A stretch of DNA of 64,000 nt from Caulobacteraceae bacterium. Its GTDB lineage: Bacteria > Pseudomonadota > Alphaproteobacteria > Caulobacterales > Aquidulcibacteraceae. Location: positions 86,209-150,208 of the forward strand of contig JADJCG010000010.1 in NCBI GenBank assembly GCA_016703335.1, in the 5' to 3' direction. A model generated the notes under the pieces. That model ran no database searches and was not told the origin of the DNA. It saw nothing but the letters and a program-made list of their open reading frames with translations. The position numbers and the translations under genes were made by a program. Positions 1-8,480 of the stretch are shown here, in pieces. The stretch's first letter is position 1. Each line of letters starts with the position of its first letter.

Positions 1-118
1 CGTCGATCTTGGAGGCGGCGGCGCCGATCGTTTCGGCCAGGGCGCCAATTTCGGCCAAATCCGCTCCGCGGCCGAACATTTTCCAATTTCCCGCGATTAG
101 CGGCTTACGCGAACCCAT
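1..118 (-). CDS. tpiA: Triosephosphate isomerase, N-terminal fragment
   Basis: Only the first 39 codons lie in the window; the gene runs off the left edge. The reverse strand from the ATG at 118 reads MGSRKPLIAGNWKMFG, and the AGNWKM signature is the conserved start of triosephosphate isomerase, the glycolytic enzyme that interconverts dihydroxyacetone phosphate and glyceraldehyde 3-phosphate. The N and K of this motif are the substrate-binding residues of the family. It is divergent from the following ppiD-like gene, with about 98 bases between the two starts that must hold both promoters. I see no clear promoter elements there. Confidence 0.9.
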   Translation of the reverse strand, partial: MGSRKPLIAGNWKMFGRGADLAEIGALAETIGAAASKID

Positions 119-216
119 GCCCTCTCCCTCAGATGAACCGCTGCGGCGGCGTGCGGCAATTGCCCCGCTCCGGAGGCGTCTCTATGGTCCGCCGCCTCAC
201 GCATACGGAACCGCTC

Positions 217-2177
217 ATGCTTCTGCAATTTCGGAATATCACCAAGGGCTGGATCGCCACCATCATCGTTGGCCTTGTGGGTCTGGCGACTGTGCTGTTC
301 CTCATCCCGCAAGATGGCTTGAATTTGGTCGGCGACAATTCGGTGGCGCATGTGGGCAACCGCAGTATCACGCCGCCGCAGCTCACGCGCGAATTGGAGC
401 TGACGCTCCGCAGTGAGCGTGAGAACGGCAACAACATCTCGCAGCAAGACGCCGTCGATCAAGGCATCCACCTTCAGCTCTTGGAGCGGATGATCAATCG
501 CGTGGCGATGTATGTGTACGGCGATAAGATCGGCGTCAGTGCAAGCGACACGCAGGTGCGTGATCAGATCAACCGCATTCCCGCGGTTCATAACGCCGTC
601 ACGGGCGCATTCGACCAGAACGCTTACGACGCGTTCCTCGGGCAAATGCGCTACAACCAACAAGAGTTCGAACGCGATGTCCGCGGCGATCTCACCACGC
701 AGATGATTGTGCAATCGCTGCTGGCCGGCGTGCGTGCGCCGTCGAGCTACGGCGCGCTGACCTACGCCTATGACGCCGAGACGCGCGTGGTCTCGCTGGC
801 GGAAATCCCGGCATCGGTAGTCGGGACAATCCCACAACCTGACGACACCCAGATTCAAGCGTTTTACGAAGACAACCAACAGCGTTTGGCTCTTCCGGAA
901 TTCCGCGTGCTGACCATCATCTCTGCACGCGCCGGTGATTTTGTCGCCCGCGTGCAGGTGCCGGAAGAGGCAGTCCGCGCCGCCTTCGACGAGCGCGTAC
1001 CGGCGCTGACGCAGCCCGAGCGTCGCACCTACGTCCGTATCGCCGCGACAAGCGAGCAGCAGGCCAATGACGTCGCCGCCCGCATCAATCGCGGCGAGGC
1101 CCCTGCTGCTGTCGCGCAGGCGCTGTCCTTGCAAATTACACGCGGTGAAGACCAAGCGCGAGCACAGGTGCCGGACGAAGCTGCTGCTGCCGCAGTGTTC
1201 GGTGCGCGCGTGCGCGGGCCCGCTGTTGTGGCGCGCAGCTCGCTTTCACCGTTTATCGTCGTTCGCGTCGAAGCCTCGACGCCTGCAGTCACCCCGAACT
1301 ACGCCGAGCATCGCCAAGAAATTCATGACGCGCTTGCGGCCGACGAAGCAGCGCAATCGCGCGAGGCTGCGATCTCCGCATTCGAAGATGCTCGCTCTGC
1401 TGGCGCCTCTCTCGCCGATGCCGCGCGCCAAGCTGGACTCGCGACTGTGACGATGCCGGCGGTTGAGGCCGGTGGCCGCAACCAACAAGGTCAGCCCGTA
1501 GAGGCTCTGACCGGCTTCGAAGAAGTGTTCGCCACCGCATTTCAAACGCCAGAAGGCGAAGCGACCGACTTCATGTCGGTTGGCGAGGCGGACGTACTTG
1601 CAGGCGTCGACCGGATAATCCCGGCTAGCGTGCGCCCGCTTGAGGAAGTGCGCGCAGATCTGACGCAAGCGTGGATCAGCCGCGAACGCACGCGTCGTCT
1701 TCGCGAACTAGCCGATACCCTGGTCGCGCAAATCAACGGCGGCCAGACCCTTGCCAACGTTGCGCGTGCCAACCGTGGACGTATGGTGGCGGCTTCGCAG
1801 ACGATCGACCGGCGCACCGCACGTCAGAACCTGCCGCAAGGCCTGGCCGACCAATTGTTCGCGGCGCCGAAGGAGTTGCCGCCCATCAAGTGGGCGCTGC
1901 CGGTGTGCTCATCTCGCTGGTCGAGCACATCAACCGTCCGGATATGGCATCAGTCGATCCGCAGATCATTGAGGCCACGCGCGTCTACGCTGAGCGTCCA
2001 TGCCAGCAGCAGGCGATGCAAGCTGGCGCCCCACCATTCTGCGGCGTCAGCACGAGCGTCGTGGAAGCGTTGCAAGGCGAAGTCCTCGCCAGCGCCAACC
2101 CACGCCGCAATGAACGCGTCATCAGCAGCGTCTATCGCGCGAGTAACGCGGAAGAGACGGATGCCGCTCAGCAATGA
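217..2177 (+). CDS. ppiD: PpiD/SurA-type membrane-anchored periplasmic peptidylprolyl isomerase (frameshifted)
   Basis: The protein, about 650 residues when repaired, starts MLLQFRNITKGWIATII. A short cytoplasmic start is followed by one membrane anchor (about residues 12-32), then a SurA-like N-terminal chaperone region (about 35-170) and a poorly conserved parvulin-like region (about 240-360). PpiD proteins fold outer-membrane proteins from the periplasmic face of the inner membrane. I chose 217 because the anchor begins there; the frame is open back to 133, but those residues look non-coding. A G seems to be missing near 1890: the frame before ends in KELPPIK and the frame after resumes as VGAAGVLISLVEH. 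The repaired gene stops at 2177 and overlaps trpE by ATGA. The catalytic parvulin residues are hard to place, so foldase activity is an inference. Confidence 0.8.
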
Positions 2178-3721
2178 GCGAGGCCGAGCTAGCGCTGGAA
2201 CCGGCGCTAGCCGTCTATTCTGAATCACACGCACGCGGTGGCGGTGTCGTTTGGATGCGGCGTGTGAGTGATCTGGAGACGCCGGTTTCAGCGATGCTGA
2301 AGCTCGGCGCCGACAAGCCCGGCTCGTTTCTGCTCGAAAGCGTGCAAGGCGGCGACTTTCGCGGCCGCTACTCCATCATTGGGTTAAAGCCGGATTTTGT
2401 TTGGCGCGTGCGCGATGGCCGCGCCGAGGCCAGCCGTGGTGGTTTCGGCGAGAGCGCTTTTCGCACGCAGCGAGACGCGCCGCTCAAAAGCCTACGCAAA
2501 CTGCTGGCGCGTTCCGCGCTCGATCTGCCACCGCATCTGCCGCCGATGGCCGCCGGGCTGTTCGGCTATCTTGGCTACGACATAGTCCGGTTGGTCGAGC
2601 GCTTGCCGGACAAAGCGCCGGACCCGATTGGTACACCGGAAGCCTTGTTGGTGCGGCCCACGATCGTCGCTGTCTTCGACAACGTCACCGGCGAGATCAC
2701 GCTGATCACGCCCGCTCGCAAACGCGCTGGTCAGAGTGCCGAAGCGGCATATCGTGCCGCGCGAGAACGATTGGAACGCGTGTGGCGCACGCTAGATCGG
2801 CCGCTTCCAAAGAAGCGCGGTGGTGATGCAAAACCGGAAAAGGTTGAGCCCAGCTCGAACACGACGCCGGATGCGTATCGAGCGCTCGTTGGCAAGTGCA
2901 AAGACTATTGCCGCGCCGGCGACATCTTCCAGGTGGTGCCGAGTCAGCGCTTTTCAGCGCCGCTCAGCGCGCCGCCATTTGCGCTCTATCGCTCGTTGCG
3001 GCGGCTGAACCCCTCGCCTTTCCTCTTCTATCTCAACTTCGCTAACTTCGCGGTTGTGGGATCGAGCCCGGAAATCCTCGTCCGCAAGCGCGGTGAGACG
3101 ATCACCATTCGCCCGATCGCGGGCACGCGCCCGCGCGGTGATACGCCAGCACAAGATCACGCGCTCGAAGAGGAATTGCTCGCCGATCCCAAAGAGCGCG
3201 CCGAGCACTTGATGCTCGTCGATCTTGCGCGCAACGATTTGGGCCGTGTCGCCGTACGCGGCGCCAAAGCGGGTTCGAATGCCGCAACGGCGGGTGCGGG
3301 TTCCGCGCATGTCCGCGTAACCGAGGCATTCACAATCGAGCGCTATAGCCACGTGATGCATATCGTCTCGAACGTTGAGGGTGAACTCGAGGAGGGTCTG
3401 AGCGCACTTGATGCGCTGCTCGCGGGCTTTCCACACGGCACCGTCACGGGCGCGCCGAAGATCCGCGCGATGGAAATCATCAACGAAGTCGAGCCGCATA
3501 AACGCGGCATCTATGGCGGTGGCGCCGGCTATCTCGGAGCAGGCGGCGACATGGATACCTGCATCGCGCTGCGCACCGCGGTTGTGAAAGACGGCATGCT
3601 CTACGTGCAAGCTGGCGGCGGCGTCGTGCTCGACAGCGATCCGGAACTCGAGCTGCAGGAAACGCAACACAAGTCGCGCGCGTTGTTTCGTGCGGCGAGT
3701 GAAGCCTGGCGCTACGCGTAA
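2174..3721 (+). CDS. trpE: Anthranilate synthase component I
   Basis: TrpE converts chorismate, with ammonia delivered by TrpG, to anthranilate, the first step of tryptophan synthesis. The 515-residue protein has the usual two parts: an N-terminal region with the feedback-inhibition LLES element (residues about 53-56), and the C-terminal chorismate-binding domain with GTRPRGDTPAQD, DPKERAEHLMLVDLARND, GTVTGAPKIRAMEII and the glycine-rich YGGGAGYLG segment. Length matches the family. It overlaps ppiD by ATGA and is separated from trpG by two unrelated genes, so component I and component II are not co-transcribed here. No leader peptide or attenuator is visible upstream; translational coupling to ppiD seems more likely. 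Confidence 0.96.
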   Translation: MSEAELALEPALAVYSESHARGGGVVWMRRVSDLETPVSAMLKLGADKPGSFLLESVQGGDFRGRYSIIGLKPDFVWRVRDGRAEASRGGFGESAFRTQRDAPLKSLRKLLARSALDLPPHLPPMAAGLFGYLGYDIVRLVERLPDKAPDPIGTPEALLVRPTIVAVFDNVTGEITLITPARKRAGQSAEAAYRAARERLERVWRTLDRPLPKKRGGDAKPEKVEPSSNTTPDAYRALVGKCKDYCRAGDIFQVVPSQRFSAPLSAPPFALYRSLRRLNPSPFLFYLNFANFAVVGSSPEILVRKRGETITIRPIAGTRPRGDTPAQDHALEEELLADPKERAEHLMLVDLARNDLGRVAVRGAKAGSNAATAGAGSAHVRVTEAFTIERYSHVMHIVSNVEGELEEGLSALDALLAGFPHGTVTGAPKIRAMEIINEVEPHKRGIYGGGAGYLGAGGDMDTCIALRTAVVKDGMLYVQAGGGVVLDSDPELELQETQHKSRALFRAASEAWRYA

Positions 3722-3842
3722 CGCCGAGTTCCGCGCTTACGGTCATTTAAGCGAAGTTCCGCGGCGCCGAACCGGAAGCGCGCGCGTTGTCGTGCGTGCA
3801 TTCAAGCTGGAACCTCCCTTCCGGCATCTCGGAGACAATCGC

Positions 3843-4310
3843 ATGAAGAAGCTTCTCATCGCATCAGCGGCGACGGCCGCATTGGCAATCGCGTTGCCGG
3901 CATTCGCGCAAGTGACAGACATGCCCACCGCGCGGGCAGAGATGAGCACCACCACGACGACGCAGCCAGCGACCGAAGCTGTCGAAGAAACGACCGAGCA
4001 AGCTGAGGCAACCGCCAACGTTGCCACCGAGCCGCAAACCGTCACAGGCGAAGCCAGCGCGCCGACAACCACAGCGCAGGCAACCGTAACGACACCGGAC
4101 GCGTCGCCAGCCACGAGCACCGCAACGGATACCGCTGACAGCGCGTCAGAGACCGGCAACGCGACAATGACCGCACAAGCCGAAACATCGACGCAAGCGT
4201 CGATGAATATGCCTCAACAAGTGCAAGTCGCTGTCGCAGACGGTCGTTACACAACAGATGACCTCAATCGCGCGCAACTCGAAGCGCTGCGCGCCGGCCC
4301 TGGTCGCTAA
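3843..4310 (+). CDS. Secreted Thr/Ala/Glu-rich low-complexity protein, unknown function
   Basis: This is a 155-residue protein with a clear signal peptide: MKK, then a hydrophobic Ala/Leu core and cleavage after AFA. The mature part is strongly biased to Thr, Ala, Glu and Ser, with almost no hydrophobic residues until a short C-terminal segment (DGRYTTDDLNRAQLEAL). It is probably disordered and periplasmic or extracellular. I do not recognise a family. The ATG at 3843 is chosen because the signal peptide begins there; upstream codons in the frame are not protein-like. It has about 120 bases of its own upstream region and is followed directly by a strong terminator, so it is likely transcribed alone. 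Confidence 0.75.
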   Translation: MKKLLIASAATAALAIALPAFAQVTDMPTARAEMSTTTTTQPATEAVEETTEQAEATANVATEPQTVTGEASAPTTTAQATVTTPDASPATSTATDTADSASETGNATMTAQAETSTQASMNMPQQVQVAVADGRYTTDDLNRAQLEALRAGPGR

Positions 4311-4339
4311 GCCAAATCGAAGCTTACCGAGCTGCATCC

Positions 4340-4375
4340 AGAGGGCGAGACCGAAAGGTCTCGCCCTCTTTGCTT
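4340..4375 (+). terminator. Rho-independent terminator after the Thr-rich secreted gene
   Basis: A perfect 13-base-pair stem (4340-4352 with 4357-4369) closes a GAAA tetraloop and is followed by TTGCTT on the plus strand. It lies 30 bases after the stop of the secreted protein. The minus-strand lipoprotein gene also ends here (4382), but there is no T-rich tail in that direction. Confidence 0.85.
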
Positions 4376-4381
4376 GAACTA

Positions 4382-5185
4382 TCAGTTGGACGGCAGCGGC
4401 TGAGCAGGCACGTCGATCGTAGGGTTTGGTCCACGCGCGTTTTCTAAGCTCTCACGCACAAAACGATCCAGGCCCTCGTTCACAAGCGTTTGCGCTTCCT
4501 GGACCGAAGGCATCGTGCCGTCTGCGCCTGGCGCATACGACTCGACGATAATTCGTTCGAACTCAGCACGATCCAAGACCGTTGCCGGTGAACGTTGCAC
4601 GGGCGCGACTCCTAGTTGCGGATACTTGCTCTCTAACATGTGCTGCACGCGTGCCTCGTCGGAGAAGTCGAGCGTGTAGGCATAGTAGGTGTTACGTTGT
4701 GACGGGTTGAGCGTGAAGAGCGCGTTCAACACGCGATCGCTCATGCCGGGCAGCGCGCGGACGTTGATGTCGTCAATGCGCAAGGTGCCGATGTTGACGA
4801 CCTCGCCCGGCGCTACATTGAACTCATCGAACCAGTACGCGATCATTGGCAAATTACCGGTGACATCCGAGCCATAGAGACTGCCGGTGAGAATGCGATA
4901 GCGGCCGGGTGGAACGGCGACCATGTCTGGGCCCGCATTCACCCAGTTGTCGCCCCCATGCATCGAGACGCCGTACATCCGGCGCGTGTCCACATTCATG
5001 AAGCGGACGCTCGCGCCATACATGCCGGCATATTCCCGGTAGGACATGATGATCGCGGACTGGTCGCCCTCGCGGATCATCCCCATTTCGGCGACGCTGA
5101 GTGATGGCTCGGTGGCGCACGCGGCCAGTCCGAAAAACGCTGTGGCGGCGAACACGGCTCGCGCAATCTTCTTGTAAAGCGACAT
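4382..5185 (-). CDS. Lipoprotein of unknown function
   Basis: This 267-residue protein begins MSLYKKIARAVF and has a lipoprotein signal peptide with lipobox LAAC (Cys about residue 23), so it should be lipidated and anchored in the envelope. The mature region contains motifs such as PPGRYRILTG and a conserved-looking tail rich in acidic residues. I do not recognise the family. The start at 5185 is favoured because a GGGAGGG ribosome-binding site sits just upstream, although the frame stays open further. It is divergent from trpG, with about 180 bases between starts that hold both promoters. Confidence 0.75.
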   Translation of the reverse strand: MSLYKKIARAVFAATAFFGLAACATEPSLSVAEMGMIREGDQSAIIMSYREYAGMYGASVRFMNVDTRRMYGVSMHGGDNWVNAGPDMVAVPPGRYRILTGSLYGSDVTGNLPMIAYWFDEFNVAPGEVVNIGTLRIDDINVRALPGMSDRVLNALFTLNPSQRNTYYAYTLDFSDEARVQHMLESKYPQLGVAPVQRSPATVLDRAEFERIIVESYAPGADGTMPSVQEAQTLVNEGLDRFVRESLENARGPNPTIDVPAQPLPSN

Positions 5186-5368
5186 ATGACCCTCCCCCGC
5201 GGATGTTGCGTTTCTTCGATAGCACAAGTCCGAAACGGCGAAACTGGCTTGCAGCGCGGTCTATTCCGGTAGACTAATCGGGCATGCTCTGGCCCTGCCC
5301 CCTGACGCGATGGCGCGCGAACGAACGCACCTAACCACTTTGTTCGTTCAGCCCAGAGAGCGGGCCTC

Positions 5369-5944
5369 ATGATCCTCGTCATCGATAATTACGACAGCTT
5401 TGTTTATAACCTCGTCCACTACGTCGAGGACTTCGGCGTGCGCGCTGAAGTCGTCCGCAACGATGCGCTGACCGTTGCTGACATTCTGAAGAAAAAGCCA
5501 AAGGCGGTGATCCTTTCGCCCGGCCCATGCACGCCGAAAGAAGCCGGCATTTGCTTAGAGCTTCTCGCAAAGGCGCCCGACGATCTGCCGATGTTTGGCG
5601 TGTGCTTGGGCCACCAGGCGATGGGTCATGCCTTCGGCGGCGATGTCGTCGGGGCGCAGGAGATCATGCACGGCAAAGTGTCGGAGGTGACTCACCACGA
5701 TCGCGGGCTTTTCCGTGGGCTGCCCTCCCCGTTTCGCGCCACCCGCTATCATTCACTCGCCGTGAAGCGCGCAACCTTCCCGGCGGAATTGAACATCGAC
5801 GCTGAAACGGCCGACGGCGAAGTAATGGGCCTATCGCACAAGACCCGGCCAATATTCGGCGTGCAGTTTCACCCGGAGTCGATCGCATCCGAGCACGGGC
5901 ATGCGATCGTCGGCAACTTCCTGGATGCGGCGGGCTTGCGATGA
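5369..5944 (+). CDS. trpG: Anthranilate synthase component II (glutamine amidotransferase)
   Basis: TrpG hydrolyses glutamine and channels ammonia to TrpE. In some bacteria the same subunit also serves para-aminobenzoate synthase. The 191-residue protein is a class I glutamine amidotransferase with the catalytic triad visible: Cys79 in GVCLGH, His168 and Glu170 in FHPES. The oxyanion segment SPGPCTPKEAG is at 50-60. It is first in the trpG-trpD-trpC run and its stop overlaps the trpD start by ATGA. Confidence 0.95.
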   Translation: MILVIDNYDSFVYNLVHYVEDFGVRAEVVRNDALTVADILKKKPKAVILSPGPCTPKEAGICLELLAKAPDDLPMFGVCLGHQAMGHAFGGDVVGAQEIMHGKVSEVTHHDRGLFRGLPSPFRATRYHSLAVKRATFPAELNIDAETADGEVMGLSHKTRPIFGVQFHPESIASEHGHAIVGNFLDAAGLR

Positions 5945-6951
5945 GCTTGGCAGCCACCATCGGGGCTCTGCGCGATAGCGCATCGGTCCAAGCTTCCGAC
6001 ATCGACGGCGCATTTGCCGAGATTATGGATGGCGCGGCAGCGCACGAGGACATCAAGCAGTTTTTGACGCTGACGATGCCGTTGATGGGCCATGCGCCTT
6101 TAATCGCTGCCGGCGCGCGCGCCTTGCGATCGAGAATGGTGCGCGTGAATGCGCCCGGGGGCGCTATCGATGTCTGCGGCACAGGCGGCGATGGCGCGCA
6201 TACGTTGAATATTTCGACGGCGGTTGCGTTCGTTGTCGCCGGCTGCGGCGTAGTCGTGGCCAAACACGGTAACCGCGCGATGAGTTCGAAATCCGGTGCG
6301 GCCGACGTGTTGGAAGCGCTAGGCGTGAAGCTGACTGCCGACCTCGCCACCATCGAGCGTTCATTGCGCGAGGCTGGCTTGGCGTTTCTCTTCGCGCAAA
6401 CTCATCACCCTGCAATGCGCCACGTCGCACTAGCGCGCCGAGAACTCGGCAAGCGAACGATCTTCAACCTGCTCGGGCCTCTCTCCAACCCCGCTGGTGT
6501 GAAGCGTCAGCTCATGGGCGTGTTCATCGCTGACTTTATTGAACCCGTTGCTGGAGCACTAAGCGAACTCGGTTGCGAAAAGGCCTGGGTGGTTCACGGC
6601 GCCGGAGGATTGGACGAACTTTCCGCCCAACACCGCGAGGCCAACAACGTTGCTGTGCTGGACGCAGGCAAGGTCACCCTCGTGCGCGCAAGCGTCAACG
6701 CTGAGATCAATGCAGACATCCGCGGCGGCGCGGCGGCCGAGAACGCCGCAGAGATGCTCGAACTGCTGCATGGCCGCGGACGGCCTGGCCATCGCGCAGC
6801 GGTGGTTCTGAATGCAGCGGGCGCGCTCGTCGTGGCAGGCAAGGCGGTCGACGTTGTCGAAGCGTGGCCAATGGCGGAGCATTCGCTTGACAGCGGCGCG
6901 GCGCGTGAAGCGCTCGAAAAGCTTGTAGATGTAACGCGGAGCGCAACGTGA
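5941..6951 (+). CDS. trpD: Anthranilate phosphoribosyltransferase
   Basis: TrpD transfers the phosphoribosyl group of PRPP to anthranilate. The 336-residue protein shows the family signatures: DVCGTGGDGAHTLNIST in the PRPP and magnesium site (about residues 77-93), KHGNRAMSSKSGAADVLEALG (split: KHGNR at about 109, then SSKSGAADVLEALG), and NLLGPLSNPA further on. Length is typical. It overlaps trpG at its start and trpC at its end, each by ATGA or GTGA, indicating translational coupling in one operon. Confidence 0.95.
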   Translation: MSLAATIGALRDSASVQASDIDGAFAEIMDGAAAHEDIKQFLTLTMPLMGHAPLIAAGARALRSRMVRVNAPGGAIDVCGTGGDGAHTLNISTAVAFVVAGCGVVVAKHGNRAMSSKSGAADVLEALGVKLTADLATIERSLREAGLAFLFAQTHHPAMRHVALARRELGKRTIFNLLGPLSNPAGVKRQLMGVFIADFIEPVAGALSELGCEKAWVVHGAGGLDELSAQHREANNVAVLDAGKVTLVRASVNAEINADIRGGAAAENAAEMLELLHGRGRPGHRAAVVLNAAGALVVAGKAVDVVEAWPMAEHSLDSGAAREALEKLVDVTRSAT

Positions 6952-7727
6952 GCGTGTTGGACCGGATCATTGCCTACAAGCGCGACGAAGTGGCGGCGCG
7001 GAAGGTTGCCCGTTCACAATCGGAGCTCGATGGTGCGATCCGCCGCCAAGGCCCTGCACGCGGGTTCGTTGAGCATTTGCTTGAAACTCCAGGCCCTGCC
7101 CTCATTGCCGAGATCAAAAAGGCGAGCCCGTCCAAAGGCGTCATTCGTGCGGACTTCGATCCGCCGGGGTTGGCGCGCGCCTACGATGAAGGCGGCGCGT
7201 CGTGCCTTTCAGTGCTTACGGATGCGCCAAGCTTTCAAGGCCACGAAGACTATTTGGTCGCCGCGCGCAAAGCCTGCGATCTACCGGCGCTGCGTAAGGA
7301 CTTCATGATCGATGAATGGCAGATCGTCGAAAGCCGCGCGTTCGGCGCCGACGCCATCCTCATCATCATGGCGGCCGTAGATGACGCACTCGCGTCAGAT
7401 CTCAACGATGCTGCAGAAACGTTCGATATGGACGTGCTGGTCGAAGTTCACGACGAAAGCGAGATGGCGCGCGCGCTGCGGCTTGGCTTCAAACTCATCG
7501 GCATCAACAACCGATCGCTCGCTACGTTCGAAACCGATCTCGCCGTGACAGAGCGTTTAGCTGCAATGGCGCCGAAAGACATATTGCTCGTCTCCGAGTC
7601 CGGCATCTTCTCGCACGCAGACATTGCCCGCCTCAGCGCAGTTGGCGCCCGTGCGTTTCTCGTGGGCGAGAGTTTGATGCGCCAAGAAGATGTTGAAGCA
7701 GCGACGCGCACACTACTTGGCCGTTAA
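6948..7727 (+). CDS. trpC: Indole-3-glycerol phosphate synthase
   Basis: TrpC closes the indole ring, converting carboxyphenylamino-deoxyribulose phosphate to indole-3-glycerol phosphate. The 259-residue TIM-barrel protein has the motif IAEIKKASPSKG (about residues 49-60) with its catalytic lysines, ALRKDFMID, the Asn in IGINNRSL, and VSESGI. It starts with GTG overlapping the stop of trpD. The gene ends the trpGDC operon; the next gene, lexA, has its own control region. TrpF, TrpB and TrpA are not in this window. Confidence 0.95.
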   Translation: MSVLDRIIAYKRDEVAARKVARSQSELDGAIRRQGPARGFVEHLLETPGPALIAEIKKASPSKGVIRADFDPPGLARAYDEGGASCLSVLTDAPSFQGHEDYLVAARKACDLPALRKDFMIDEWQIVESRAFGADAILIIMAAVDDALASDLNDAAETFDMDVLVEVHDESEMARALRLGFKLIGINNRSLATFETDLAVTERLAAMAPKDILLVSESGIFSHADIARLSAVGARAFLVGESLMRQEDVEAATRTLLGR

Positions 7728-7753
7728 CTAAACTGGACTTGACCAGTGAAGCG

Positions 7754-7768
7754 GAACGGATATAGAAC
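7754..7768 (+). promoter_or_regulatory. LexA box (SOS operator) upstream of lexA
   Basis: The sequence GAAC-GGATATA-GAAC is a direct repeat with 7-base spacing. This is the reverse complement of GTTC-N7-GTTC, the operator recognised by alphaproteobacterial LexA. It lies 31 bases before the lexA start codon, so lexA is very probably autoregulated. Confidence 0.85.
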
Positions 7769-7798
7769 GCCACATCGTTCACCATTTGGTCCCCAGTC

Positions 7799-8473
7799 AT
7801 GCTGACAGCGAAACAAAAAGAACTGCTGCTCTACATTCACGAGCGGATCAAAGAGACAGGCGTTTCGCCATCGTTCGATGAAATGAAAGAGGCGCTGGAT
7901 CTGGCGTCCAAGTCCGGCATCCACCGGCTCATCACGGCGCTCGAGGAGCGAGGCTTCCTGCGCCGCCTGCCCCACCGGGCCCGTGCGCTGGAAGTGCTAA
8001 AGATGCCCGATAGCGCCGCGACAGCAGCCCCGCCCAAGGGCCGCCAATCATTCCGCCCCTCAGTTGTCGGTGAAAGCCGCAGCAATGGCGCCAACAGCAT
8101 CCCGATCCTGGGCCAAATCGCCGCCGGTGTGCCGATCGAAGCCATCCAGTCGGAAGTCGGCCGCATCACGCCGCCGGAGGATTTGCTCGGTTCAGGCGAT
8201 CACTTCGCACTGGAAGTCCGTGGTGACTCGATGATTCAGGCCGGCATTCTCGACGGCGATGTTGTGATCATTAAACGCTCAGAGACGGCCGATAGCGGCG
8301 ATATCGTCGTGGCTTTGGTCGACAACGAAGAAGCGACACTGAAGCGGCTGCGCAAGCGCGGCAACTCGGTTGCGCTGGAAGCGGCGAACCCCGCTTACGA
8401 GACGCGGATTTTTGGCCCGGATCGCGTGCGCGTTCAGGGCAAACTCGTAGCAATGATCCGCCGCTACTCGTAA
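7799..8473 (+). CDS. lexA: LexA repressor
   Basis: LexA represses DNA-damage genes and cleaves itself when stimulated by RecA filaments. The 224-residue protein has an N-terminal winged helix (about 1-65), with LTAKQKELLLYIHERI at the start, and a C-terminal S24 peptidase domain. The scissile Ala109-Gly110 bond (QIAAGVP), nucleophile Ser144 (RGDSM) and general base Lys182 are all present and correctly spaced. A long linker (about 70-98) is typical of alphaproteobacterial forms. An SOS box precedes it. Confidence 0.96.
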   Translation: MLTAKQKELLLYIHERIKETGVSPSFDEMKEALDLASKSGIHRLITALEERGFLRRLPHRARALEVLKMPDSAATAAPPKGRQSFRPSVVGESRSNGANSIPILGQIAAGVPIEAIQSEVGRITPPEDLLGSGDHFALEVRGDSMIQAGILDGDVVIIKRSETADSGDIVVALVDNEEATLKRLRKRGNSVALEAANPAYETRIFGPDRVRVQGKLVAMIRRYS

Positions 8474-8480
8474 GCGGCGC

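Noticed and set aside
9..416. A 135-codon plus-strand frame at the left edge
   Set aside because: It overlaps tpiA on the other strand and ppiD in the same direction; residues are low-complexity and unlike a protein.
5186..5368. A tryptophan leader peptide or attenuator before trpG
   Set aside because: I found no short frame with tandem Trp codons and no terminator/antiterminator pair.
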